The position numbers and the translations under genes were made by a program. Positions 17,994 through 26,734 of a DNA stretch of 64,000 nucleotides are shown here, in pieces. The notes beneath the pieces were generated by a model that did no database searches, was not told where the DNA came from, and saw nothing but the letters and a program-made list of their open reading frames with translations. The stretch is from UBA11612 sp965228575. Lineage in GTDB: Bacteria > Pseudomonadota > Alphaproteobacteria > Rhodospirillales > Rhodospirillaceae. How positions within the stretch are numbered: the stretch's first letter is position 1; each line of letters begins with the position of its first letter. The DNA lies in contig CBDDHW010000067.1 of assembly GCA_965228575.1 (NCBI GenBank), forward strand, positions 124,001 through 188,000. The letters are read 5' to 3'.

Positions 17994-19019
17994 TTAAGTC
18001 GCGTTGGGGGTGGCCACCGTGCGAATGATCTCACCCATCAAGCCGTGGAGTTGGGCGCGATACCCGGTGCGTCCGGAGGGACGGTGATCGTCCGAGGTCA
18101 TGACGCTCGTCAGACCAAGGGAGGGCACCACATAAAGCATCTGCCCGCCGAAGCCCCAGGCGTAGCGTGTACTGTGCCCGGCGATGGGGCGCAGAAACCA
18201 GCCATAGCCATAGCCGTCGCCGGTAAAACGCGAATTGGTGCGTCGTCGCCAAGACTCCTCGATCCAGCTTTTGGAAATGAGCTGCTGCCCGTTTGGTGCG
18301 CGTCCGCCGCTCCGGTAAAGCTCGCCAAAAGACAAAAGCGATTTCGCGCTCATCGCCATTTGATTGCCGCCGAGATAAATGCCTTGCGGGTCTTGGTGCC
18401 AACCGGCGATGGCGAAGTCTCCGGCGGGGCCGAGCCACTCGCGGGCGAGCCGCAAAGTGGAGCGCCCACTGACACGGGTGAGGATTGCCGAGAGCAGATG
18501 GGTGGAGCCGGTCGAATACAGCATGGCCCCGCCGGGGTCATCGGCAAAGGGCTGTGCGAGAGCCGCGCGCACCCAGTTGGAACTGGCTACCCAGCGCCCG
18601 TAATTGCGTCCCGAGGTCCGCGACAGGCCCGCTTGCATCGAGAGCAAATGGCCGATGGTGATCTCATTGAGGCGCGGATCGGGATTGGACGGCAGATCGC
18701 CCTCCAAAAGCGGCGCGATCAACTGGTCTGTGTTCTGCAAAAGACCTTTGTCGATGGCGATGCCGACAAGCGCGGAGATGACGGATTTGGATGCCGACTT
18801 GATGTTGGTCGGTGCGTTCACCGAATGGCCGCGATAGCCGCGCGCGGCCAGGACCTCGCCGCGGTGAGCGATCATTACGGCTTTAAGCGTGCCAAACCTC
18901 TCGGCCCGGTCGAGAATTTGGGACAGGGACGATGCGCTCTGCCCGAGCGCCGCCGTTGCTGGCGCTAAGGTTAAGACTGAGAGAGTGAGGAGCGCGGATC
19001 GCCTGTTTATGGCCCTCAT
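17994..19019 (-). CDS. Periplasmic serine hydrolase, beta-lactamase class C-like
   Basis: The 341-residue product has a signal peptide (RRSALLTLSVLTLAPATAALG, with a twin-arginine-like start MRAINRRSA). The penicillin-binding-protein-like fold shows the SxxK motif in SASKSV near residue 75 and a Tyr-x-Ser equivalent MLYSTGS near 170. A third motif equivalent lies around WGFGGQML. Family members include esterases, D-amino-acid peptidases and lactamases; the natural substrate cannot be told. It is upstream of the DUF454 gene. Confidence 0.82.
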   Translation of the reverse strand: MRAINRRSALLTLSVLTLAPATAALGQSASSLSQILDRAERFGTLKAVMIAHRGEVLAARGYRGHSVNAPTNIKSASKSVISALVGIAIDKGLLQNTDQLIAPLLEGDLPSNPDPRLNEITIGHLLSMQAGLSRTSGRNYGRWVASSNWVRAALAQPFADDPGGAMLYSTGSTHLLSAILTRVSGRSTLRLAREWLGPAGDFAIAGWHQDPQGIYLGGNQMAMSAKSLLSFGELYRSGGRAPNGQQLISKSWIEESWRRRTNSRFTGDGYGYGWFLRPIAGHSTRYAWGFGGQMLYVVPSLGLTSVMTSDDHRPSGRTGYRAQLHGLMGEIIRTVATPNAT

Positions 19020-19031
19020 CGCTGTACTTAA

Positions 19032-19412
19032 TTATCCCTCTGTCACTGGTTTTGGCGGCGGGCCGAAGCGGTTGTCGCTGTCTTCGCCTTTGGTGGCCAG
19101 CCATACGATAATGACGATCCAACCAATAATCGGAATGATCCACAACCATTGCCACCACCCCGAACGGTTGATGTCGTGCAATCTACGGGCTCCGGCGGCA
19201 AAAGATGGAATTAAAGTCACCGTAAAGAAGGCTGTATACGTCTCGCCGCTGTCGCCGAACGAAGCATCGGATATCACCATGTCGACAACACTCATGAGAA
19301 TGCTTCCAAGAACCACGAAAAGTTGAAAAAACCAAAACTCGGATCTGAGTGCGCGTCCTGAAAATATGGAATATTTTTCCATGCAGACTTTTACAGCAGT
19401 CAAAAAATCCAT
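19032..19412 (-). CDS. DUF805 family inner-membrane protein
   Basis: The 126-residue product has the DUF805 signature: an aromatic N-terminus with FSGRALRSEFWFFQLF, three membrane helices and ARRLHDINRSGWWQWLWIIPIIG. It ends in the short polar tail NRFGPPPK. Function is unknown for this widespread family. It lies 12 nt before the start of the serine-hydrolase gene in the same direction, so a shared transcript is likely. Confidence 0.88.
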   Translation of the reverse strand: MDFLTAVKVCMEKYSIFSGRALRSEFWFFQLFVVLGSILMSVVDMVISDASFGDSGETYTAFFTVTLIPSFAAGARRLHDINRSGWWQWLWIIPIIGWIVIIVWLATKGEDSDNRFGPPPKPVTEG

Positions 19413-19448
19413 AGTGAGTCCTCCCCAAAAATGCTGAGCGAGGGTACC

Positions 19449-20156
19449 CTATTTCGCGCGGCTTGAAACATCCTCGAGCAAATTCTCGCCCTGATTGCGC
19501 ACATTGCCCACATTTTTTGAAACCGGCCAGACGCTCATACGCTCCGCGGGAAAGGGGCCGAGCAGGGCTTTGAGGTCGTTCGGTTGTGCAGGCTCTTCAC
19601 CGAGCCATACGGGCCACTGGTCTTCATCTAGGATTACCGGCATGCGCGGGTGGATGTCTTTGATGAGTGGGTTTGCTTCCGTGGTGATGATTGTGCAGGA
19701 GAAAACAGGCGGCCGGTCTTGTGGGCTCCAGACTTCCCACAGCCCCGCAAACGCCATGGGTCCCTTATTGCCCAGGCCGATGGCAAACGGGTGTTTGTCG
19801 GTCTTGCGCCATTCGAAAAACGAGTCCGCGGGAATCAAACATCGGCGGCCCGCCTTCCACGCGCCGCGATAGGCGGGCTTAGACTCGATGCCCTCGGCGC
19901 GTGCGTTGAAGGTGGAGAACTTGCCGATTTCCTTCGACCAGGACGGGATCAATCCCCAGCGCATGAGGGAGAGTGTGCGGGCAGCGCTTCCCTCCGATTG
20001 CGCGAGATACACTACCGGGATGTCTGTGGTGGGCGCGATATTGATTTTTCCGGCCCAGGTTTTGGCGTCCGAATTCGCTTTGCCGCCGTCGAGAAACGCA
20101 CGGTATAGGGCGAGAACATCGTTCCACGGCATTTTGAGTGTAAAGCGTCCGCACAT
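19449..20156 (-). CDS. yedK: SOS response-associated peptidase, SRAP family (YedK/HMCES)
   Basis: The YedK/HMCES family crosslinks covalently to abasic sites in single-stranded DNA through the cysteine left at position 1 or 2. The 235-residue product begins MCGRF, giving the catalytic Cys2. It carries the NIAPTTDIPV segment, the FNARAEGIESKPAYRGAW substrate loop (Asn and Glu ligands) and the late HPRMPVIL with the conserved His. All catalytic positions appear intact. Confidence 0.93.
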   Translation of the reverse strand: MCGRFTLKMPWNDVLALYRAFLDGGKANSDAKTWAGKINIAPTTDIPVVYLAQSEGSAARTLSLMRWGLIPSWSKEIGKFSTFNARAEGIESKPAYRGAWKAGRRCLIPADSFFEWRKTDKHPFAIGLGNKGPMAFAGLWEVWSPQDRPPVFSCTIITTEANPLIKDIHPRMPVILDEDQWPVWLGEEPAQPNDLKALLGPFPAERMSVWPVSKNVGNVRNQGENLLEDVSSRAK

Positions 20157-20343
20157 AGGTGGAGCCTAGCATCGTCCGGTTCGTCCCGGGAATCGGTACA
20201 TTTTTTTAATTATTGACCAGAGTTGATGCGCACATGACATCGGCGTTAAACTTTACATGCTTTTTGGCACATGTTTTTAGCCGAACGCCCTTTAGATCCG
20301 ACGTTCGACTTGTATCTGCGCTCATTCACCGCGGAGGCCGGAT

Positions 20344-20760
20344 ATGCGAACTCGATTTTTGTCCATTGCAGCTTTTCTCACGGCTTTCGTCGCCCTGAGC
20401 GCTGCGCCTGTCTCAAGCGCTGAGGAGCCTGACAATATGGCGCACCCCGGTGTTGTGGCGCTGACCAACGAAGGGGGGGAGTGGCTGTACCGGAAGTTTC
20501 CGACGAGTAACCGGCTGTATGTGAGCGCGGCAGACTCACCCGGTAAATCGATGTGCGTTGAGGGATGCGCTTTCGCTTGGCCGCCGCTGCTCGCCGAGGA
20601 CGAGGTTATCGGACCTGTGGGCGATTGGACCACCTTTGTCCGTGAAGATGGTCGCCGGCAATGGGCCTATAAGGGACAACCGGTCTACCAGCGGTTTCAC
20701 GATTCCCTAGAAAATCCCATTGGCAATTCGATCGAAGGCTGGAGTTTCTTAATCCCCTAG
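20344..20760 (+). CDS. Secreted protein of the COG4315 / PF03640 type (paralogue A)
   Basis: The 138-residue product follows GGAGG at -8 and has a signal peptide ending near SSAEEP. The mature part has the repeat-type core: LYVSAADSPGKSMCVEGCAFAWPPLLAED, GDWTTFVREDGRRQWAYKGQPVYQRF. Paired cysteines lie in CVEGC, and the WAYKGxPVY motif is typical of this periplasmic family of unknown function. A second, longer paralogue is at 45280-45828 (minus). Upstream 20157-20343 is AT-rich and likely holds the promoter. Confidence 0.8.
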   Translation: MRTRFLSIAAFLTAFVALSAAPVSSAEEPDNMAHPGVVALTNEGGEWLYRKFPTSNRLYVSAADSPGKSMCVEGCAFAWPPLLAEDEVIGPVGDWTTFVREDGRRQWAYKGQPVYQRFHDSLENPIGNSIEGWSFLIP

Positions 20761-20866
20761 GTCACCGCGCTATTTTTCCCACTTTTCAGGGGAAAAACGG
20801 GAGTTTTCTGCGGGGAAAGCTTGCGGTATGCTTTCGCCAGGATTTTATTCGGGAGGGAACGACACG

Positions 20867-21472
20867 ATGGTACGAAGTGCGTGTGCGGTATGTGGCCGCT
20901 TCTTTTTATCGATGGTTCTAGTTTTTTCGTTCGCCGGCATCGCCGCGGCGGGTCCGGCGGAAGATGTGGTGGCAGGGTATAACGCGGAGCAGGCTGAGGA
21001 CTATGAGCGGGCCGTGATGCTTTACGAGCGTGCGGCGGCCGGCGGAAACGAGTTTGCCATGAATAACCTCGGCGATATGTACTACAACGGCCGGGGGGTA
21101 CAGCGCAGTTGGGATGAAGCCATAAAATGGTACCGACAAGGCGCGGAAAAGGGTAATCCCGACGCTCAGCATGCATTGGCTATTATGGTGGCGCGCGGTG
21201 AGGGAACTCGGAAAAACGCCCCGGAAGCTGTGAAGTGGTATACGGCGGCGGCCAATCAGGGCCTTACCTGTTCGCAAAACGCCTTAGGGGTTATTTTTAC
21301 GACCGGTGAACGCGGCGTGGAGGCAAACCCACTGCGGGCGTATTACTGGTTTAGTTTGGCAGGCAAAGAGGACAGTTCGGCTGCGTCTCGCGCCGAGCGC
21401 GCCAAAGCGAGACTGAGCGAAGACCAAATCGCGCGCGCTGAAAAAGCGATTTCTGCGTTTAAACCAAAATAA
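20867..21472 (+). CDS. Secreted Sel1-repeat (TPR-like) protein
   Basis: The start is ATG 20867 after GGGAGGGAACG, giving 201 residues. A signal peptide (about 26 residues) precedes at least three Sel1-like repeats of about 36 residues: AVMLYERAAAGGNEFAMNNLGDMYYNGRGV, AIKWYRQGAEKGNPDAQHALAIMVARGEGT and AVKWYTAAANQGLTCSQNALGVIF. These repeats mediate protein-protein contacts. Partner and role are unknown. A bidirectional terminator follows. Confidence 0.87.
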   Translation: MVRSACAVCGRFFLSMVLVFSFAGIAAAGPAEDVVAGYNAEQAEDYERAVMLYERAAAGGNEFAMNNLGDMYYNGRGVQRSWDEAIKWYRQGAEKGNPDAQHALAIMVARGEGTRKNAPEAVKWYTAAANQGLTCSQNALGVIFTTGERGVEANPLRAYYWFSLAGKEDSSAASRAERAKARLSEDQIARAEKAISAFKPK

Positions 21473-21523
21473 CGTTTGGGAATTGGGCGCGCTTCACGGA
21501 TCGGGCCCAAGCAGAGTAACCGT

Positions 21524-21563
21524 TAAAAAAAATCACCGCTACATTTTGTGGCGGTGATTTTTT
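21524..21563. terminator. Bidirectional intrinsic terminator
   Basis: The stem AATCACCGC / GCGGTGATT is flanked by an A run (21524-21530) and a T run (21560-21563). It can end the Sel1 gene on the plus strand and any minus-strand gene ending at 21565. Confidence 0.9.
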
Positions 21564-21564
21564 G

Positions 21565-21762
21565 TTAGGTCGTCGCCCATTCCTGAGTGTCGAGCATCTC
21601 GCGAATGGCGTCGCCAACACGAATCCAAACTCGGAGCAACTTGAAGTCCATATCCACCAACGCGTGAACGGACAGTAGTGCGACAACGGGGAGAGGTTCG
21701 ACCCCATTGAGCTTGCTGAGCGTAAGGATGCGTTCGCAGACTGCTTTGTCCTGAGCCGACAT
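21565..21762 (-). CDS. Possible small protein, unknown
   Basis: This 65-residue frame on the minus strand ends exactly at the bidirectional terminator, which favours a real gene. The sequence has a normal composition (MSAQDKAVCERILTLSKLNG ... DAIREMLDTQEWATT) and reads as a small helical soluble protein. The ribosome-binding site is weak and I do not recognise a family. The alternative is a non-coding region antisense to nothing. Confidence 0.45.
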   Translation of the reverse strand: MSAQDKAVCERILTLSKLNGVEPLPVVALLSVHALVDMDFKLLRVWIRVGDAIREMLDTQEWATT

Positions 21763-22003
21763 TTCAGTTTTCCATTTTCCCCAATGTGTTCGGCGTATTT
21801 TTCGCCGTTGTTATTCGGACTGCTGAGGTCCGCGCTGCCCACGAACTCATCACGCCCTTGCGCTAGAAGATGACAAATTTGTTGCAGCCGGGATACCCGG
21901 AACCGCGGGGAGAACGGAACGCAGGTAAAATAAACTTTTGATTTGGTTGTGAGTAAAAACCTAAAATTGGATATGTGCGGCTGTTGGTTTCGATGGGGTG
22001 CGT

Positions 22004-22762
22004 TTAGGCGGAGAGGGTGAAGGTTGTTCCGCCGTAGTCCGCGTCTGCGGGAAGGGTCACGGTCGGGTCATCCTCTGATCCGCTGAAGACTGGTAGGACC
22101 GGAACGATTTTAGAGTCCTTTGTCGCGCTTAGCGCGGCTGATGAATTTTTCCACCGCGAGAGTTTTTCAAGGTTTCGGCGTGTGGCGAATTCGAGCTTAC
22201 CCTTTCGCTCATCTGCAGCTGCGAGGGCCTCGGCCGGTGAGATCCAAAGGGAGTCTACGGATTCATATCCGTCATGTTCGCCGACGTGTTCCACAGGCGC
22301 GCGCACCATAAAGAAATGCGTGTCATAGCGTTTCGGATAGACCACTGGCGTAATCCAGTGGGCGAACGGCGTTAAGAGATCGGTGGCTGGCGTCAGGTTC
22401 TCTCGCGCCAGCAGATCTGCGAATTTCAATTCACCAGAATTCACTGCGGCTCGCGCCGATTGCAGATTTCGCAGATGTTGAGCTGAGATAAGGGAAGATG
22501 CGCCGGTGAGACGCGCGAGAAGAATACCGCTTTCCTCGAAGGTTTCGCGAATGGCGGCAATACGAAATGCGTCTGCGGTATTGCCGGCGTATTCTGAATC
22601 TGAGGTGTCTACCCGTCCGCCTGGAAACACACGGGCCGCGGCGGCGAAGTCCATCTTGTGATGGCGCTCGACCATGAACACTTCGAGCACCCCGCGTGAT
22701 GAGTCGCGCAGCAACACAACAGTCGCGGCGGGGCGGGGCTCTGGCGGTGTGTTTGCGTTCAT
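22004..22762 (-). CDS. Nudix hydrolase, NUDT19/CoA-diphosphatase-like
   Basis: The 252-residue product has a Nudix box, with VFPGGRVDTSDSEYAGN followed by AAIRETFEESGILLAR. This is interrupted as in the NUDT19-like group, where an insertion lies inside the box. The N-terminal RPAATVVLLRDSSRGVLEVFMVERHHKMDF is typical of this group. The enzyme would cleave a nucleoside-diphosphate-linked substrate, CoA derivatives being a family activity. Substrate is inferred only from family resemblance. Confidence 0.85.
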   Translation of the reverse strand: MNANTPPEPRPAATVVLLRDSSRGVLEVFMVERHHKMDFAAAARVFPGGRVDTSDSEYAGNTADAFRIAAIRETFEESGILLARLTGASSLISAQHLRNLQSARAAVNSGELKFADLLARENLTPATDLLTPFAHWITPVVYPKRYDTHFFMVRAPVEHVGEHDGYESVDSLWISPAEALAAADERKGKLEFATRRNLEKLSRWKNSSAALSATKDSKIVPVLPVFSGSEDDPTVTLPADADYGGTTFTLSA

Positions 22763-22894
22763 TTACCGATTAGAACATTGGTAAGAATGCGGGGCAACGT
22801 GTGGGTAGTTCATAACGTAAGAGTCCGGGTATATTCCCAGTAGGCTGGCGGCTTAATAGAGCCTTGCCACTGATAAGCATTAAAGGGCGTGCGC

Positions 22895-23677
22895 ATGGAT
22901 CAATCAAAGACAATTTCGGTAACCGAACCTCAGCTAGAACAGATGGTGGAGGTTTTGAAAAAAAATCCCAGGGACATGCTCCTCAGTCCCAATGTGCGTC
23001 AGTATTTTGCCCTCAACCGGTGGCAGCGATCAGATCAGACAACCAAGATTCATCAAGATGTGAGCGCGGGCGTGATGCCGGGCACTATCGCGCACAATAG
23101 TAAGGAGATTGAGGAAGGCATTTTTCGATCAACGATGCGCACACTAAGGCTCATCAACCCATTGTCGGCACTAGAGCCGGTCTATGGGCAGGCCGGGATA
23201 CTCAAAGCCCTTTCAATTGGCCCGCGTACGGAGATGGAAATCTTTCATCTTATTGGTGTTGGTTTTGAGGTCGAAAACATTACCGCCATCGACTTGATTT
23301 CGTCCTCACCTCTTATTGATGCCGGTGATATGCATAACATGCCCTATAAGGCGAATAACTTTGACGTTGTTATTTCGAGTTGGGTTTTGAACTACAGCAG
23401 CGACCCGCAAAGGGCTGTGGATGAAATGATTCGGGTTTGCAAGCCGGGTGGATTCATCGCCATAGGTCTAACGTTTAGTCCTGAGTTTATCGATGGACCA
23501 GCGGAGAATACTGGAGAGGGCAGTGCAATTGTAGGCTCGATGCATAAAAGCGCTGATGAGTTAAAAGCGCGTTTCGGAACGCATATTGATCGCGTTTGTT
23601 TCCAATCCGATCCAGATAGCCTCGATCGCAAAGGTGCGGTGATGTTGATTGTGCGGAAGGCACGGGCCAAAAATTAG
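22895..23677 (+). CDS. SAM-dependent methyltransferase-like protein
   Basis: The product is about 260 residues from ATG 22895; a GTG lies two codons upstream. A late methyltransferase core is visible: ALSIGPRTEMEIFHL in place of the usual GxGxG loop, ITAIDL (acidic strand 2 end), AGDMHNMPYKANNFDVVISSWVLNY (motifs II-III) and VCKPGGFIAIG. The glycine loop is degenerate, which may mean altered SAM binding. It opens a run of enzymes at 22.9-28.1 kb. The substrate is unknown. Confidence 0.72.
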   Translation: MDQSKTISVTEPQLEQMVEVLKKNPRDMLLSPNVRQYFALNRWQRSDQTTKIHQDVSAGVMPGTIAHNSKEIEEGIFRSTMRTLRLINPLSALEPVYGQAGILKALSIGPRTEMEIFHLIGVGFEVENITAIDLISSSPLIDAGDMHNMPYKANNFDVVISSWVLNYSSDPQRAVDEMIRVCKPGGFIAIGLTFSPEFIDGPAENTGEGSAIVGSMHKSADELKARFGTHIDRVCFQSDPDSLDRKGAVMLIVRKARAKN

Positions 23678-23701
23678 TGAATTGTGGCTAAAGGGCAGCG
23701 C

Positions 23702-24736
23702 TTATTGGTACATAAGCCGTGTTGCGTATTGCACCAGCGGGTTAAGTTGTTCGTTCCCATTCGACGGTGTATCAAAATCTAAAGACTCTCGGGAAACGGG
23801 TTTAACGGTTTCGTTAAACTTTGGGAGCGTTGAGTAAACTATTTCGAAAACCAAACGGGGCCCAGACGTAGGAACCGTCGCTTTATGAATCCCGCGGGTA
23901 TCTTCCAAGAAGTTCGTTCCCCTCGGGCCGGTAAACACCTTGATTTCGTCATCAGTGAAAAATTTGCGCACGTCTTCGTCTGATTTGCGATGAACCTCCA
24001 TCCATTGCCAAAACGCGCCATACATCTGAGAGTCATGTTTGTAACGCTGGTGCGCCAGAGGATGTAAGACACTCATCTCGTGTGTGTGCGATACGAAGGA
24101 ATGGGGACCAGTCGTTTCGGTCACATCCGTCAGATAAACGAACAGGTTACAGGATCTGAAATCTCCACGATCATGGTGATATTGCTGCATGCCCTTTGGC
24201 GCATTGGCTGAGGGAAGCGACCACCACATCCCGACAGTGGATATGGTCGGCGGCGCCTGAAGATAGGATGCTACAATCTTTATAAGGCGTTCGTTATTTA
24301 TGAGCCGGTAAAATTCAGGGCAGGAAAGGATGTCGTGTAGTGCGTAATGACCAAAGCGCGCATCGGCGGGCCGGTCATCGAAAACGACCTTTTTGTCAGG
24401 CGTGCCATCAAAGCCTTCTTCGCTGAACTGAATATGCTTGGGCGCCATGGCGCGTTCGATCGCATCGATATCGATCGGGGACAGCAGGGGGTCTAAAACG
24501 AAAAACCCCTGCTGACGCAGACTTTCCAAGACTTGAAGATCGGCGTGCTCGAGCTGAGGGCCGTCGGGCTCTACTATATTGTTGGCGACGCATTCATTTT
24601 TCACGTACTGCGCTGCGGCCAAGCCGAGCATATCGCGCGCTTGTTTGTTCAATCCGCGTTTGAGAAGCGTTAGGAGAAAATCTTGAAGATCTTCCCCTCT
24701 GCGCATAAAAGCTGCGTCTTTCGCATCTTTGAGCAT
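23702..24736 (-). CDS. Phytanoyl-CoA dioxygenase (PhyH) family protein
   Basis: This 344-residue non-heme Fe(II)/2-oxoglutarate oxygenase candidate has HHDRGDF as the HxD iron pair near residue 190. A distal histidine lies in EDTRGIHKATVP and the 2OG-binding arginine in SGPRLVFEI. A helical N-terminal extension of about 90 residues precedes the double-stranded beta-helix domain. Substrate is unknown. It converges on the methyltransferase gene and is 61 nt from the hydrolase at 24798. Confidence 0.78.
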   Translation of the reverse strand: MLKDAKDAAFMRRGEDLQDFLLTLLKRGLNKQARDMLGLAAAQYVKNECVANNIVEPDGPQLEHADLQVLESLRQQGFFVLDPLLSPIDIDAIERAMAPKHIQFSEEGFDGTPDKKVVFDDRPADARFGHYALHDILSCPEFYRLINNERLIKIVASYLQAPPTISTVGMWWSLPSANAPKGMQQYHHDRGDFRSCNLFVYLTDVTETTGPHSFVSHTHEMSVLHPLAHQRYKHDSQMYGAFWQWMEVHRKSDEDVRKFFTDDEIKVFTGPRGTNFLEDTRGIHKATVPTSGPRLVFEIVYSTLPKFNETVKPVSRESLDFDTPSNGNEQLNPLVQYATRLMYQ

Positions 24737-24797
24737 GAGATCCCTAAGCGTGCTTGCTGAAGTCAGTCCCAGACAGTTCTACGACACTTTTCGGCAG

Positions 24798-25847
24798 TTA
24801 AACAGCCTGCCACCAATAAACACCGTGATCGTCTGCGCTGCATGTTACTCGGCCCATCGCGCGCAGACGGTTGAGATGGGCAATGGCCTCGCCGGTCGCC
24901 ATGCTCAGGAGCTTTTTATTGATTGGCCGTTTGAAAAGTACGTCGAAAACGTCGATGGCCCTTTTTGGTTCAGTTAAAAAGTTCTCCAACGCCGTTAAAT
25001 CGGCTTCATGTCCACCGATGAGTTGGTCGAGCCGCGCATGAAGCCCACGGAATGGGTAGTTGTGCGCTGGGAGCACAAGGACATCGTCGGGAACGAGGTC
25101 TTTGATACGCGCGAGGGAGGTGAGCCAATCGCCGAGCGGATCGGCGTCGGGTTCGGTCGGAAATACAGATACATTTGAAGAAATGCGCGGCAAAACCTGA
25201 TCGCCCGAGATCAAGAGCTTGAGATCAGAGCAGTACAGGCAGGCATGTTCCGGGGAATGACCGCGGCCCACCACAACCTGCCAATCGTGGTCGCCGATGC
25301 GGATGATGTCTCCATCTCGTATGCGTTGGTAGGCCGCGGGCATCGCGTAAATGGATTCTCCGAAGCTGCCAAAGCGGGCCTTGTAAGTTTCGATCGCATC
25401 ATCATCCCAACCAGCGGCTTTGTAAAAGCGCACCCCCTCGATCGGCGCTTCATGGCCCGTATCGGCGGCGAGGAGCCGGCAGGTCAGGTACTCAAGCCGT
25501 GTCATCCAAAGCCGCGTATCGAATCTCTTCACAAGCCAGCCGGCCATTCCGCAATGGTCCGGGTGCATGTGGGTCGAGATGACCCTCTTTACCGGTTTGT
25601 TTTCTAGTGTGCTGGAGAACGCTGATCTCCATGCGTCGGTTGTTTTTGTTGATCGCAGACCTGTATCGACAATGGTCCAGCCGTCGTCTTCGGATAAGGC
25701 CCAAACACTAATGGCCGGTAGGGCAGCGAACAATGGCATGCGCAACCACAACACCCCTGGCACGATTTCAATCGCCGAGCCGTCGCCGATCTCCGGCTTG
25801 TCTTCAAACGGGTAAATTAGATCTGGTGAGGGAGCGATTGAGTCCAT
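24798..25847 (-). CDS. Metallo-beta-lactamase-fold hydrolase
   Basis: The 349-residue product has the canonical zinc motif STHMHPDHCGMAGWL (HxHxDH, near 92-98). Further ligands are His in GRGHSPEHA, Asp in LLISGDQVLP and a late His in VLPAHNYPF. The C-terminal part after residue 260 is a helical winged-helix-like domain (FDVLFKRPINKKLLSMATGEAIAHLNRL), as in the glyoxalase II/LACTB2-like group. The reaction is probably ester or thioester hydrolysis, inferred from fold only. Confidence 0.88.
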   Translation of the reverse strand: MDSIAPSPDLIYPFEDKPEIGDGSAIEIVPGVLWLRMPLFAALPAISVWALSEDDGWTIVDTGLRSTKTTDAWRSAFSSTLENKPVKRVISTHMHPDHCGMAGWLVKRFDTRLWMTRLEYLTCRLLAADTGHEAPIEGVRFYKAAGWDDDAIETYKARFGSFGESIYAMPAAYQRIRDGDIIRIGDHDWQVVVGRGHSPEHACLYCSDLKLLISGDQVLPRISSNVSVFPTEPDADPLGDWLTSLARIKDLVPDDVLVLPAHNYPFRGLHARLDQLIGGHEADLTALENFLTEPKRAIDVFDVLFKRPINKKLLSMATGEAIAHLNRLRAMGRVTCSADDHGVYWWQAV

Positions 25848-25892
25848 GGAGTATGCATAGCTGAAAACAGCACGCCTCGGCTATGTTCGATT

Positions 25893-26708
25893 TTATTTGA
25901 AGCCGAGCTTTTCTGCGAGGAGGCGTTCTATCGCATTCACGACCTTTTCAACTTTACCTGAATCCTGCGCGTCGGAATGTGGCGGTGCGAAGCGACCCGA
26001 ATCATTATCAAAATAAAGAGCCGCAGCATCGGCGAATTCATCAGAAAGTGCAGCCCTGAACAAAATATCTGCTCCGATGCGAATGTCACCGCCCGCGACG
26101 CCAAAGGCTTCTTTGACCATCTTACTGCCTAACATTGAACCTGGATTAACCGAGACAACGAGTGGTCCGCTGTCTTTCAGCTTGTTTCCAAGGCTTTGTG
26201 ACCACATTGTTAGGGCGAGTTTGCTTTGCGCATAGGCGGCGCCATCAGAGAGTTTAATCTCACCAGACAGTGCGGTTAGATCAACGGGGGCCTGGGCTGC
26301 GGACGAAACATTTATGATGCGGCCAGACTGATCAAAAAGAGACCGCAACTCACGGGTCAGAAGGTATGGCGCGACCGTATTAACCGCAAAGCGTATGTCC
26401 AATCCCTCCGGCGTCATGGGATCACCCGACTTGTACACCCCCGCATTATTTATAAGGACGTCCATACGGGCGTGCTTCTCCTTCACCGCATTGGCGAGGT
26501 CTAGGACATTCTTTGTTAGCGACAAGTCACAAAGGAAACTCTCGGCGTGGCCGTTGCCGGGGAGAGCAGAAAGCTCTTTGAGAGCATTTTCCAGTTTTGT
26601 CTGATTGCGTCCATGAATCAAAATGTGATGTCCGTCTGCAATCAGCATTTTTGCAGCTTCGAGTCCGATACCGTCAGTCGCACCGGTCAAAAGTATGACT
26701 TTCTGCAT
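25893..26708 (-). CDS. Short-chain dehydrogenase/reductase
   Basis: The 271-residue classical SDR has the cofactor motif TGATDGIG (residues 8-15), NNAG near 88, the Ser of INVSSAAQ and the YAQSK catalytic pair (Tyr-x-x-x-Lys). A basic residue in HGRNQTK after strand 2 suggests NADPH preference. The overall form is close to retinol-dehydrogenase-like SDRs. The substrate is unknown. Confidence 0.88.
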   Translation of the reverse strand: MQKVILLTGATDGIGLEAAKMLIADGHHILIHGRNQTKLENALKELSALPGNGHAESFLCDLSLTKNVLDLANAVKEKHARMDVLINNAGVYKSGDPMTPEGLDIRFAVNTVAPYLLTRELRSLFDQSGRIINVSSAAQAPVDLTALSGEIKLSDGAAYAQSKLALTMWSQSLGNKLKDSGPLVVSVNPGSMLGSKMVKEAFGVAGGDIRIGADILFRAALSDEFADAAALYFDNDSGRFAPPHSDAQDSGKVEKVVNAIERLLAEKLGFK

Positions 26709-26734
26709 GAAATTCCCTTATCCAAAATGCTGGA